The notes under the pieces are model-generated. The model worked only from the letters and a program-made list of their open reading frames with translations, was not told the origin of the DNA and made no database searches. Shown one piece after another: positions 1 through 8,573 of a stretch of DNA of 64,000 nucleotides (position 1 is the stretch's first letter; each line of letters begins with the position of its first letter). Made by a program: the position numbers and the translations under genes. The DNA comes from Methylacidimicrobium fagopyrum (GTDB taxonomy: Bacteria; Verrucomicrobiota; Verrucomicrobiia; Limisphaerales; UBA11358): the NCBI GenBank assembly GCA_026225255.1, contig JAMFSJ010000035.1, forward strand, positions 52,944 to 116,943, in the 5' to 3' direction.

Positions 1-113
1 GCCGAACTTACAACTGGGCTGGCGAGCAAGGCAGCTAGTGGGATTAACCATTTCATAAGTTAGTGCAACTAGTTTGTATTCAAACAGTTACATTTCAAGC
101 AAAACCTTTCAAT

Positions 114-150
114 AAAAAAGGCGCGAAGATTTTTTCTTCGCGCCTTTTTG
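114..150. terminator. bidirectional intrinsic terminator
   Basis: A 9-bp perfect stem (GGCGCGAAG at 120-128, CTTCGCGCC at 136-144) is flanked by an A-run on the left and a T-run on the right, so it can terminate on either strand. It lies 13 bases past the stop of the minus-strand greA-like gene, which it most likely ends. Bases 1-113 show no gene I can support. Confidence 0.8.
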
Positions 151-162
151 ATGAACTAAATT

Positions 163-2013
163 TTACGCCGCCACTTCTGCGACTTCCGCGACGACCGGGG
201 CTTGCCACGCTTCGATGTGTTCGATGCGTTGCAGGCGTTTTGCGCCGTCACGTTCGAATTCCACTTCGTCGCCGACCTTGTGGTTCAGCAACGCGTGCGC
301 GACCGGCGTCAGATAGCTGATGACGCCCTTGTCGGGATCGGAATCCCACGCGCCGAGAATCGTGAATGTTTCCGGCTGATTGGAGGCGAGGTCGAGCACC
401 CGCACAATCGTGCCCTGGCCGACCACGTCCGTTTTCGCGTTGGAAAAATCCGTGCCCCGCGCGCGGGCGAGTTGCGCTTCGAGCTCTTCTTTATTGCGCA
501 TGAGAATTTTTTGCATCTCTTTCGCCGCTTTGTATTCGTGGTTTTCGCGCAAGTCGCCGTAACTGCGCGCGATGGCGATCTCCTTCGAGTTGGCCGGAAT
601 TTTCTTCTGCACCAATTCCTGATATTCGATACGGCGACGTTCCAAACTTTCCCACGAAACGAGCAGGCTGGAATCCTGTTTTGTCTGTTCACCGCTGATG
701 AGCGACTGCACGGCGGGATGCGCTTTGACGAGGCGGGCGAGCAGCGAACGCTTGTCCATGTCGTCAAACACGGGCGATAATTTCAACGCGCGCGTCAGAT
801 CCTTGACCACTTCGATATCGGCAGAAGCCGTTAATTCGCTAATCAAACCTTGATCTTCCAAGATGAAATCGCGCAAACGGTTCGAGCGTTTTTCTTGAAA
901 CTGATCCCGTTCCATCGCCGTGAGCATCGCGCGAAAAACTTCCGGGCCGAGAATGTCCACGAAATCTTCGTTGCGTTCGCGACCGAACCAGAGGAGCAAT
1001 TCGCTGCTGGCCGTGTGCTGGTTGATCAGTTTGGAAAGCGTTTCCTTGAGCAAGTTCAACTTGCCTTGCGCCACCAACAGGCTGGCGAATTCTTTCGCGA
1101 GCTTGGCGGAGACAAAATTGATCGCCCCGCGCAAAATTTCAAACCAGCGTTCGGGATTCGCTTCGCGGTAAGATTCCAGCGCGCGATGATGTTTCGCCGC
1201 GGGAATGGTTTCGACGAGCGGACCGAATTTGATGCCGTCCTGCAACCAGATTTGTGCGGCGGTGACTTCGCCCGGGGTCGGCGGCACGCCCGCGTCGTGG
1301 CATAATTCGTCACGCACAAAAATCGCTTCCAGCGCGACCGCTGGTTGCGTGCGTTGATACGCCACGATGTCCGTGTTCAACACGGCAATGATTTCGTTGG
1401 CCGCGGCTGCTTTATCGCTCAAATCCGAAACGGCTTTGAGGATTTCCGCCACGACCACGATGCGCGCTTTCAAACCTTTGGCCGCCCGAAAATCCGTGAG
1501 CGAACGGGATTGCAACGACGTTTCCTGCGCTTGATAAACGACGGGATCGGTTTTCTTGAGCGGCACGATGAAGTGACCGTCCTTCTTCATTTCGCGCTTC
1601 GCCGTGTCCCACCATTTTTTCCAATCTTCCGTGATCACGTCCGGCGTGAGCGATTGTTGGATTTGATCCACCGTCGCTTTGCCGTCAAAACTATTCAACA
1701 CCAGCTTGATCAAATCCAGATGATGCGCGGCCAGATGGCGCACGGCATCGAGATCCGCCGCTTTGCGTGCGAGAATATGGTTCTTGGGAATCGGCTTTAA
1801 CGATTCCGCCGCAAAACCCAAATCCATCGTGTGTCCAGGCTTACCCGGGAAATCAATCGTGAACTTGGCAAAAACTGTGTCCACCGATTTGATTTTTCCG
1901 AAACCCCAACTGCGATGCAAACAGCAGCCGCCTTCGACCAATTGGGTCAAGGGTTCGACGTGTTTGCCTTCAATTTTTCCCGTAGCGGCCAGTTTTTCGA
2001 ATTCTTCTCTCAT
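163..2013 (-). CDS. greA: GreA/GreB-type transcription elongation factor, long PVC form
   Basis: Transcript-cleavage factor that rescues backtracked RNA polymerase. The last ~140 of 616 residues match GreA: an antiparallel coiled coil with the acidic-tip motif DLRENHEY near residue 487, then the C-terminal FKBP-like domain (VVGQGTIVRVLD to VEFERDGAKRLQRIEHIE). The first ~450 residues are a helical extension without a motif I recognise, so the protein is about four times the length of E. coli GreA (158). Long fused GreA is known from Chlamydia. The start at 2013 gives MREEFEKLAATGKIEG. The gene diverges from rsmB with only about 30 bases between the starts, so the rsmB promoter probably lies inside this gene. 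Confidence 0.85.
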   Translation of the reverse strand: MREEFEKLAATGKIEGKHVEPLTQLVEGGCCLHRSWGFGKIKSVDTVFAKFTIDFPGKPGHTMDLGFAAESLKPIPKNHILARKAADLDAVRHLAAHHLDLIKLVLNSFDGKATVDQIQQSLTPDVITEDWKKWWDTAKREMKKDGHFIVPLKKTDPVVYQAQETSLQSRSLTDFRAAKGLKARIVVVAEILKAVSDLSDKAAAANEIIAVLNTDIVAYQRTQPAVALEAIFVRDELCHDAGVPPTPGEVTAAQIWLQDGIKFGPLVETIPAAKHHRALESYREANPERWFEILRGAINFVSAKLAKEFASLLVAQGKLNLLKETLSKLINQHTASSELLLWFGRERNEDFVDILGPEVFRAMLTAMERDQFQEKRSNRLRDFILEDQGLISELTASADIEVVKDLTRALKLSPVFDDMDKRSLLARLVKAHPAVQSLISGEQTKQDSSLLVSWESLERRRIEYQELVQKKIPANSKEIAIARSYGDLRENHEYKAAKEMQKILMRNKEELEAQLARARGTDFSNAKTDVVGQGTIVRVLDLASNQPETFTILGAWDSDPDKGVISYLTPVAHALLNHKVGDEVEFERDGAKRLQRIEHIEAWQAPVVAEVAEVAA

Positions 2014-2043
2014 AAATTTTTAATCTCGCGTCCCGAAGCAAGG

Positions 2044-3375
2044 TTGCCAACATTAAACGAATTGAACGACGAAAATCCAAGACAAATTGCTGCCCGCATT
2101 TTGCGCCAGCGCGAAACCCTCGGTGAATTCACCGAAAACCTGCTCGAAACCGCGCTCGCACGCACGCGCCTTTCGCCCGCCGATCGTGGCCTATGCCAAG
2201 AGATCGTCTATGGCGTCGTCCGCTGGCAAGCCGCGCTCGACTGGCTCATCGCCCGCAAAACGCCCGGTCGCGAACAAAAGCCCGCGCTGCAAAATCTGTT
2301 GCGCCTCGGCCTCTACCAAATTTTCTGGCTCGACCGCATTCCGCCCCACGCCGCCGTCCACGAAACTGTCGAATTAACCAAGCATTTGGGCTATTTATCC
2401 CACGCCGGTTTCATCAACGCGATTTTGCGCGGCTACCTGCGCGAGTTTGATTTGACCAAAAACTTGCTCGTCGGCATCAAAAACTTGCAACCCGCCGTTG
2501 GCTTTTCCCAACCTGAATGGCTGGTGGAAAAATGGCTGAAACAATTCGGTGATGAACCGGCGCGGCAACTTTTGGAATCAAATAATACGCCGCCCAAAAC
2601 GTTCGCCCGCGTCAACACTTTGAAAACCGACGCCGCGAAACTCGTGGAACGCTGGCGCGAAGAAAATGTAGAATATGATTTTTTCCGGCGCGATTGGACC
2701 GGCGAAAATCTGGTCTTTGAATTAAAAGCGCATTCACCGCTCGCCTCGCTCGGCAGTTTTCGGGACGGCTGGTTTTACATTCAAGACCCCAGCACGCTCT
2801 TCGCCGTGACCGAACTCGACCCACAACCCGGTGAAACCATTCTCGATCTGTGCGCGGCGCCCGGCGGCAAAACCACGTTCATCGCGCAGCTCATGCAGAA
2901 TCAAGGCCGCATCCTCGCGACCGATATTTCCGAAGATCGTTTGAAATTGATCCGCGAAAATTTCAAACGTTTGGACGTGACCATCGCCGAAGTGGGTTTG
3001 AATAAATATGATTTCGGCGGTGAAGTGGGTCGTCCGCAAAACGTGCAATTTGACCGCATTCTCATTGACGCTCCCTGCTCTAATACCGGCGTCATGCGCC
3101 GGCGCGTGGATTTGCGCTGGCGGATCACGCCCGAAGAAATCACGCGCCTACGCCAGACCCAGCTGGACTTACTGACACTGGCCACGACGAAATTAAAATC
3201 CGGCGGCGTGTTGATTTACAGCACGTGTAGTCTGGAGCCGGAAGAAAATACCGAAGTCGTAAAACAATTTCTTTCCGCGAACCCAAATTTCAAACTGGAA
3301 TCCGAACGTCAATTGCTGCCTTTCACCGATCAAGTGGATGGCGCATATGTCGCACGTTTGGAGAAAATTAATTAA
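2044..3375 (+). CDS. rsmB: 16S rRNA (cytosine-967-C5)-methyltransferase RsmB
   Basis: SAM-dependent methylation of C967 in 16S rRNA. An N-terminal NusB-like RNA-binding domain begins at NPRQIAARILRQRE and is followed by the methyltransferase core: the SAM loop LDLCAAPGGKTT, motif IV DAPCSNTG and motif VI STCSLEPEEN. The two Cys residues are the pair used by Fmu/RsmB enzymes. The open frame extends upstream to 1831, but that part overlaps greA and encodes no family sequence. I place the start at TTG 2044 (443 residues; E. coli 429) because no ATG lies between 1915 and the NusB domain. TTG 2062 is an alternative. Confidence 0.88.
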   Translation: MPTLNELNDENPRQIAARILRQRETLGEFTENLLETALARTRLSPADRGLCQEIVYGVVRWQAALDWLIARKTPGREQKPALQNLLRLGLYQIFWLDRIPPHAAVHETVELTKHLGYLSHAGFINAILRGYLREFDLTKNLLVGIKNLQPAVGFSQPEWLVEKWLKQFGDEPARQLLESNNTPPKTFARVNTLKTDAAKLVERWREENVEYDFFRRDWTGENLVFELKAHSPLASLGSFRDGWFYIQDPSTLFAVTELDPQPGETILDLCAAPGGKTTFIAQLMQNQGRILATDISEDRLKLIRENFKRLDVTIAEVGLNKYDFGGEVGRPQNVQFDRILIDAPCSNTGVMRRRVDLRWRITPEEITRLRQTQLDLLTLATTKLKSGGVLIYSTCSLEPEENTEVVKQFLSANPNFKLESERQLLPFTDQVDGAYVARLEKIN

Positions 3376-3397
3376 GCATGAACATGAATACACGCAT

Positions 3398-3458
3398 GGA
3401 GCGCCGAGCATTGCGCGGCCTGATGCGTTATGCGATCTCAAGCAATGCTCGGCACTCC
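3398..3458. repeat. imperfect palindrome of the GAGCGCCG spacer family
   Basis: Arms at 3398-3414 and 3442-3458 are inverted copies with a single mismatch (GGAGCGCCGAGCATTGC against its complement) around a 27-base loop. The left arm starts with the GGAGCGCCG word also seen near 5279, 8450 and 31139. It fills most of the gap between rsmB and the next gene. Confidence 0.75.
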
Positions 3459-3476
3459 ATTATCCTTAATTAAACC

Positions 3477-4442
3477 ATGCCCGCCGCGAACGTCACCATT
3501 CACACCAGCCAGTTCCCAGAAAACGTCCGGCGCGATTTGCTGATTTCGCTCCGCACGCGTCGCCTCAACCACAAGTTTCACTACGACAGTTTCAAGCAAA
3601 CGCAAAAATGGCTCGCGCTGCACGAAGCGCATTCGCCCGCGCGCACGGATACGGATTGCCTCGACACTTACGATCTAGCGTTCGTTGAGACAGCTAAAAA
3701 AATTGTCGTGCCGAAAATCCATATCCTCAGCCTCGGCTGCGGCGGTGGGCAAAAAGATACGCGTTTGTTGGAACTGTTGAAAAAATCCGGCAAGGAAATT
3801 TCCTACACGCCGTCGGATGTGAGTGTGGCGATGACGCTGGTTGCCCGTAAAACCGCGTTGAAAGTGGTATCGGAGAAAGATTGCTTTCCGTTCGTCTGCG
3901 ACCTCGCCACGACGGACGACTTACCGCCGCTGCTCGCCACTCGCCACCCGTCACTCGTCACCTTCTTCGGCATGATCCCGAATTTCGAGCCGGACGAAAT
4001 CCTGCCAAAACTTGCCGCGCTCATTCGTAAAAAAGATTTTCTATTGTTCAGCGCTAACCTTGCGCCCGGCGCTGATTATGCCACGGGCATAAAAAAAATC
4101 CTCCCGCAATACGACAACGCGTTGACGCATGACTGGCTGCTGACCCTTCTGCTCGATCTCGGCCTCGAACGTAACGACGGCAAACTGCGTTTCAGCATCG
4201 AGGACGGCGCGATGAAATTGAAACGCGTTATCGCGCGATTCCATTTTTCCCGCAATCGCGAAATTGTCGTTCACGGCGAAAAATTCAAATTTCAACGCGG
4301 GGAATTCCTGCAAGTTTTTTTCTCCTATCGCTACACGCCCGAACGCGTCACAAAAGCGCTGGCGCGCCATGGCTTGAAAATTCAAGCGCAATGGCTCGCG
4401 CAATCCGGCGAAGAAGGTGTTTTCCTCTGCCGCCGCGCCTAA
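3477..4442 (+). CDS. EgtD-like SAM-dependent methyltransferase (Methyltransf_33 type)
   Basis: 321 residues, the same length as mycobacterial EgtD, the histidine N-alpha-trimethylating enzyme of ergothioneine synthesis. The SAM-binding loop is LSLGCGGGQKDTRLLELL near residue 82. The later FFGMIPNFEPDEILPKL and LLFSANLAPG segments correspond to the GSTIGN and acid-loop regions of that family. No egtB-type sulfoxide synthase lies nearby, so ergothioneine synthesis is not supported, and the substrate could be another amino acid or small molecule. The ATG at 3477 is the only reasonable start. The gene is probably expressed with, or just after, rsmB. Confidence 0.65.
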   Translation: MPAANVTIHTSQFPENVRRDLLISLRTRRLNHKFHYDSFKQTQKWLALHEAHSPARTDTDCLDTYDLAFVETAKKIVVPKIHILSLGCGGGQKDTRLLELLKKSGKEISYTPSDVSVAMTLVARKTALKVVSEKDCFPFVCDLATTDDLPPLLATRHPSLVTFFGMIPNFEPDEILPKLAALIRKKDFLLFSANLAPGADYATGIKKILPQYDNALTHDWLLTLLLDLGLERNDGKLRFSIEDGAMKLKRVIARFHFSRNREIVVHGEKFKFQRGEFLQVFFSYRYTPERVTKALARHGLKIQAQWLAQSGEEGVFLCRRA

Positions 4443-4670
4443 ACTGGCTGGTGGGGCGAGACTCGGTCGAGCCCTAACTAAAAAGGCGTGAATGTTCAAA
4501 GAAGCGTCAAATTCAGAACGCTTCAATTAATTTTTAAACCGTAATAGTGTCACCCATGTCGTGAGCACGTTTGTTACCTATGTGGTGAGAACATCCAGAC
4601 GCTCGCCCACCGGTTTCTATTAAATACTCGCTTGATTGCGCGTTGAGAATTTTGGTTTATCTTGCCGACC

Positions 4671-5273
4671 ATGGAACTTGATCTCGAAAAGGATTTTGCC
4701 AGTCACGCTTATGGCATTCTCGCCAGCCTCGTCACGCCGCGCCCGATTGCACTGGTCACCACCCTCAGCGCCGACGGCAAAGTAAACGCCGCGCCGTTCA
4801 GCTTCTTCAATCTCATGGGCGCGAATCCGCCGATCTGCGCTTTCGCACCCGGGGATCGCGATAACGGCACGCCGAAAGACACGGCGCTCAATGTCCGTTC
4901 ACAACACGAATTTGTCGTGAATCTGGTGGATGAAAAAATCGCCGAAGCGATGAATCAATGCGCCGCCTCGTTACCGTTCGGCGAAAGCGAACTTGCACAC
5001 GCGGGCTTGACCGCCGCGCCGTCGTCCATCGTGAAACCACCGCGCATCGCCGAAGCCCCGGCGAGTTTGGAATGCGTGGAATGGGGCACGTTGCAAATCG
5101 GTGGCAATCGCATGGTCATCGGCCTGATCAAGCGCGTGCATGTGCGCGATGAATTGTTTGACGTGGAAAAGAAACGCGTGCGCACGGAGAAATTATTGAC
5201 CATCGGTCGCATGGCCTCGCCGCATTGGTATTGTAAAACCGGCGACCGGTTTGAAATGATCCGGCCCGCGTAA
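4671..5273 (+). CDS. flavin reductase family protein (FMN-binding split barrel)
   Basis: A 200-residue DIM6/NTAB-type protein. The segments SLVTPRPIALVTTLSADGKVN, APFSFFNLMGANPPICAF and FVVNLVDEKIAEAMNQCA are characteristic of the split-barrel FMN-binding fold, whose members use NAD(P)H to reduce flavin for partner monooxygenases or act as stand-alone flavoproteins. No monooxygenase partner is adjacent. An in-frame TTG at 4662 would add three residues; I prefer ATG 4671, where MELDLEKDF begins the fold. The upstream gap 4443-4670 holds no recognisable element. A 28-bp palindromic repeat begins four bases after the stop. Confidence 0.8.
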   Translation: MELDLEKDFASHAYGILASLVTPRPIALVTTLSADGKVNAAPFSFFNLMGANPPICAFAPGDRDNGTPKDTALNVRSQHEFVVNLVDEKIAEAMNQCAASLPFGESELAHAGLTAAPSSIVKPPRIAEAPASLECVEWGTLQIGGNRMVIGLIKRVHVRDELFDVEKKRVRTEKLLTIGRMASPHWYCKTGDRFEMIRPA

Positions 5274-5276
5274 ACG

Positions 5277-5304
5277 CCGGAGCGCCGATCTCCTGATCGG
5301 CTCG
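5277..5304. repeat. 28-bp GAGCGCCG hairpin repeat, copy A
   Basis: Contains the hairpin GCCGATC-TCCT-GATCGGC and starts 4 bases after a stop codon. All 28 bases recur exactly at 8448-8475, again within 5 bases of a stop codon. Confidence 0.85.
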
Positions 5305-5325
5305 CAGCAAAGAAGATGAAAATTC

Positions 5326-5472
5326 AGCGCCGTGGGCGCGACATCTTTGTAGTTTTAAAAAATCAAAGACGATAAAGCTCCGTAGGAGCGACATATTTCT
5401 GGAATATATCGCTCCTACGGAGCTGCAATCTTTAAGCATGTAATACTACAAAGATGTCGCGCCCACGGCGCT
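5326..5472. repeat. nested double palindrome built from four copies of one unit
   Basis: The outer arms 5326-5353 and 5445-5472 are perfect 28-bp inverted copies. The inner arms 5376-5396 and 5404-5424 are 21-bp inverted copies with one mismatch. Outer and inner arms are variants of one unit (AGCNCCGTNGGNGCGACAT), so four related units form a cruciform-like block between two convergent genes. Confidence 0.85.
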
Positions 5473-5499
5473 CAAATTGGCAGGCTGATTTGGCGGTTT

Positions 5500-6786
5500 T
5501 TATTTCCACTGACTCCACAAATTCTCAAAACTCTGCAACTCGCGCGCGGGGCGCAAACCTTTTTCGTCATGCCACAAAACCGCCGCATGGCCGTGGGAAA
5601 AACGCGTTTCCCACGGTAGCTGATACGCGCCGGCATCGAGCCAAACAAGATGATCGCCCGCGCGCAACGAACGCGGCAGCGGCAGACGCGCGAGCTGATC
5701 GAACGCCATGCACGTCGGGCCGCAAACGGCGGTGAGCGTTTCCTTGCCGGTGCGTTCGGGGAACAGCAAGAATTCATGCTGCTCCCACAACGACGCCAGC
5801 GCGTTCATCGTGCGACCACCGTTGCAGATGAGTTGACGCAAGCCGCGTCGCTCTTTCACGTCTAGAATTTTTACCACGAGCGCACCGCAGCCGGCGCTGA
5901 CGAAACGCCCATTTTCCAACCAGATTTCGCGCAGCTCGGGAAATGGTTTGCTCGCGCGCCGCAACATTTGGGCGAACGCGCGCAGGCCAAATTCGCCGTC
6001 GAATACTTTGCCGCCGCGCGTGAGGACGTGGCGCACCGGCAGGCCGCCGCCAATATCGAGTTGCAACGGATTGAACTTCGCCGCGCGGCAAACTTCCGCG
6101 ACCTCCGCGATGGCGCGCTCATAAACTTGCCCGGAGGGAATGTTGGTGCGCAGATGAAATTGGATCGTCTCGATGCGGGCCTTGGCGCGTTGCAGTTTTT
6201 TGATGGCGGTCACCGCCTCGTCCGGTGCAAAACCGAATTGCGTGGGAAATTGCGGATGATCGGGATCGTATTCTTCGCTCGTCAAAAGACGGACGCCGAG
6301 CCGCCAATTCAGTTTTTTAGCGAACGGCAACAGCGCGTCGAGTTCTGCGCGCGAATCTAGATTCACCGAGAGTTCGCGCAGCTCAAAGCGTGGCAACCAA
6401 TGATGTTTGGCCGGGCCGTTGGCGAGAATATTTTCCGGCGCAAAACCTTCCGACAACGCCGCGCGCAATTCAAATTCGCTGACAACCTCAATCGGGCGAC
6501 CTTGCTCGCGCCACCAGCGCAACAGCGGCGCGACGGGCAGCGTTTTGCAGGAAAGCCAGTGTTGAATTCTTAATTTTGAGTTGTGAGTTTTGAATTGAAA
6601 ACCGGCTCCGGCGAGCGCGGCATCAAATTCCGCCAGCCGTTCCGCGATAGGCAGCGCGGAGAAAATATACAACGGCGTGGGCGTGGAAAGTGAAAGCGCC
6701 TCGCGAACGAGACGCTTCCAAAAGGCAATGGTTTCAGGCGGGTGACCGAAATTTAGCCCGGATTTTTTGAGGGAGACTCTGCTCAC
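5500..6786 (-). CDS. PLP-dependent decarboxylase, Orn/DAP/Arg decarboxylase 2 family
   Basis: Alanine-racemase-fold decarboxylase of 428 residues. Visible family landmarks are the probable PLP lysine in HWLSCKTLP, the glycine-rich LDIGGGLPVRH, GRFVSAGCGALVV and the ornithine-decarboxylase-like CGPTCMAFDQL with its active-site Cys and Asp. Substrate is undecided among ornithine, lysine, diaminopimelate and carboxynorspermidine. The open frame reaches 6897, but residues before VSRVSLKKSG are out-of-frame fabI sequence; GTG 6786 overlaps the fabI stop (GTGA), which implies translational coupling. Oddity: a short AT-rich insert at about 6562-6597 (residues THNSKLRIQ) sits just before the PLP lysine strand. 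Confidence 0.75.
   Translation of the reverse strand: MSRVSLKKSGLNFGHPPETIAFWKRLVREALSLSTPTPLYIFSALPIAERLAEFDAALAGAGFQFKTHNSKLRIQHWLSCKTLPVAPLLRWWREQGRPIEVVSEFELRAALSEGFAPENILANGPAKHHWLPRFELRELSVNLDSRAELDALLPFAKKLNWRLGVRLLTSEEYDPDHPQFPTQFGFAPDEAVTAIKKLQRAKARIETIQFHLRTNIPSGQVYERAIAEVAEVCRAAKFNPLQLDIGGGLPVRHVLTRGGKVFDGEFGLRAFAQMLRRASKPFPELREIWLENGRFVSAGCGALVVKILDVKERRGLRQLICNGGRTMNALASLWEQHEFLLFPERTGKETLTAVCGPTCMAFDQLARLPLPRSLRAGDHLVWLDAGAYQLPWETRFSHGHAAVLWHDEKGLRPARELQSFENLWSQWK
6562..6597 (-). repeat. word-like AT-rich insert inside the decarboxylase gene
   Basis: An AT-rich run with repeated TTGAATT, TTTTGAG and GTTTTGAATTG words, unlike the GC-rich flanking codons. It encodes THNSKLRIQ in frame. 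It looks like an intergenic short repeat that was accepted into a surface loop. Confidence 0.55.
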
Positions 6787-7553
6787 ATCCCCATGATCTG
6801 ATAGCCGCCGTCCACATAGAGCACCTGACCCGTGATCGCCGCCGCGCCGTCGCTGGCGAGGAACGTGCCGGTCGCGCCAAGCTCGTCCGGCGTGCACGTG
6901 CGCTTGAGCGGCGCGTGCGCTTCGTAATGTTTGATCATTTCCATGAAACCTGAAATGCCGCGCGCGGCGAGCGTGTTCACCGGGCCGGCGCTGATGCAGT
7001 TCACGCGAATTTTTTTCGGGCCCAAATCGTAGGCGAGATAACGGGTGCTGGCTTCGAGCGACGCCTTGGCGACGCCCATGACGTTGTAATGCGGCACCAC
7101 TTTTTCCGCGCCGTAATAGCTCATCGCCACGATGCTGCCGCCCTCGGTCATCAACGGCGCGGCGGCGCGCGACAACGCGACGAGTGAATACGCGCTCACA
7201 TCGTGCGCCACGCGATACGCTTCGCGGGTCGTGTTCACAAAATCACCTTCGAGCGCTTCTTTTGGCGCGAACGCAACGGAGTGCAAGAGCAAATTGAGTT
7301 TGCCAAATTTTTCGCCAACAGTTTTGAAAACGTTCGCGATGTCTTCGTCTTTGGTCACGTCGCACGGCATCAAGAGCGTGTCCGGCCCGAAGGCGGCGAC
7401 GAGTTCCTCGACGTTTTCCTTGAGGCGTTCGCCCTGATAAGTGAACGCGAGTTTCGCGCCCGCCTTGGCCCACGCCTGCGCGATAGCCCAAGCGATGGAG
7501 CGTTTATTGGCGACGCCGAAGACAATCCCGGTTTTTCCTGCGAGTGATGACAT
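6783..7553 (-). CDS. fabI: enoyl-[acyl-carrier-protein] reductase (NADH) FabI
   Basis: Last step of each fatty-acid elongation cycle. The 256 residues match FabI in length. The N-terminal dinucleotide-binding GVANKRSIAWAIAQ and the catalytic Tyr-x6-Lys (YNVMGVAK in SYYGAEKVVPHYNVMGVAKA) are present, followed by RVNCISAGPVNTLAARGI, the substrate-binding lid of the SDR-type enoyl reductases. It ends YQIMGM, with the stop shared by the GTG start of the decarboxylase. No Shine-Dalgarno sequence is visible before ATG 7553, as for many genes in this window. Confidence 0.93.
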   Translation of the reverse strand: MSSLAGKTGIVFGVANKRSIAWAIAQAWAKAGAKLAFTYQGERLKENVEELVAAFGPDTLLMPCDVTKDEDIANVFKTVGEKFGKLNLLLHSVAFAPKEALEGDFVNTTREAYRVAHDVSAYSLVALSRAAAPLMTEGGSIVAMSYYGAEKVVPHYNVMGVAKASLEASTRYLAYDLGPKKIRVNCISAGPVNTLAARGISGFMEMIKHYEAHAPLKRTCTPDELGATGTFLASDGAAAITGQVLYVDGGYQIMGM

Positions 7554-7807
7554 AAATTCGTTAAAGCGTTAAAAAGGTTAAATTGTTTAAGCATCGAAAT
7601 GGTAAATCGTTTTCCGGTCCTCGCGCAAAGGAAATTCAAGGGGTGGATTTTGGGTTTGGTGTCTTGGGTCTGGGACTGGGCGGTGGTTCGTTCGCGTATT
7701 TAGCGGTTTCATGGCGCGATTGAAATGAGGTTCTTGAAATAATCCTTTCTGGATCGGCGCGCCAACTCCAACTCGACTCGCCGCGCCGTAAAAGTTAAGT
7801 TCACCCC

Positions 7808-8443
7808 ATGGACATTGCCGGTGGCTTGATACAATACCTGATGCTTGTTGCGTTGCTGACGTTTCACGAATTTGCTCACGCGTGGACCGCGTGGAAATGC
7901 GGCGACGACACCGCGCGTTTGCAAGGCCGCGTTTCATTGAATCCGCTCGTGCACATTGATCCCATCGGCACGGTGCTGCTGCCGTTGTTGATGATTTTTA
8001 TGCCAACTGGCGCGAGCCGTTTTATGATCGGCTGGGCGAAACCGGTGCCGGTGAATCCGTATAATTTACGGAATAAAAACTTCGACGACATTCTCGTGAC
8101 CATGGCCGGCCCGTTGATGAATTTGCTCCTAGCCGTGCTGCTCGTGGCCGCGGCGCGGGCCGGTTTGTTTTTTCATTCCCTCGGCGTGGCGGAATATTGC
8201 GTGCAGGCGGCGGCCATGAGTTTATTGCTGTGCTTTTTCAATCTCATTCCGATTCCGCCGCTGGACGGCTCGCATATTTTGCGCGTCGCGACCGGCATGA
8301 CTTGGGAAACTTACCAAAATTTGGCGCGCTTCGGCTTCATCGCGGTGATCCTCGTCCTGCAAATTCCCCTCGTGCGGGTGCTTTTGTGGAATGCGGTGCA
8401 CGGCACGCTGGATGGGCTGCAAACTATTTTCAACGTCCGGTAA
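7808..8443 (+). CDS. site-2 protease family membrane metalloprotease (M50)
   Basis: Small polytopic zinc protease of 211 residues. The zinc motif HEFAH (about residues 20-24) lies in the first membrane segment, and the third-ligand motif FNLIPIPPLDGSHIL lies near residue 155, both in the order of S2P/M50 enzymes. Four to five hydrophobic segments are present. There is no PDZ or CBS domain, so it belongs to the compact class. Substrate unknown; regulated intramembrane proteolysis of an anti-sigma factor is a possible role. The 28-bp repeat copy B begins 4 bases past the stop. Confidence 0.85.
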   Translation: MDIAGGLIQYLMLVALLTFHEFAHAWTAWKCGDDTARLQGRVSLNPLVHIDPIGTVLLPLLMIFMPTGASRFMIGWAKPVPVNPYNLRNKNFDDILVTMAGPLMNLLLAVLLVAAARAGLFFHSLGVAEYCVQAAAMSLLLCFFNLIPIPPLDGSHILRVATGMTWETYQNLARFGFIAVILVLQIPLVRVLLWNAVHGTLDGLQTIFNVR

Positions 8444-8447
8444 AACC

Positions 8448-8516
8448 CCGGAGCGCCGATCTCCTGATCGGCTCGACCCTGATTTCCCGGGCGCCGATCC
8501 GGAAATCGGCGCTCCG
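8448..8516. repeat. GAGCGCCG hairpin repeat copy B plus an inverted partner
   Basis: 8448-8475 is identical to 5277-5304. A second hairpin (GCGCCGAT at 8491-8498, ATCGGCGC near 8505-8512) follows, and the outermost 12 bases 8449-8460 and 8505-8516 are perfect inverted copies, giving a nested structure just after the M50 stop. Confidence 0.85.
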
Positions 8517-8573
8517 CTGAACCCTATCTCCCCCGATTTGGGTAGTTATTAAAGCTCGCGCTTTGGCGGTGGA

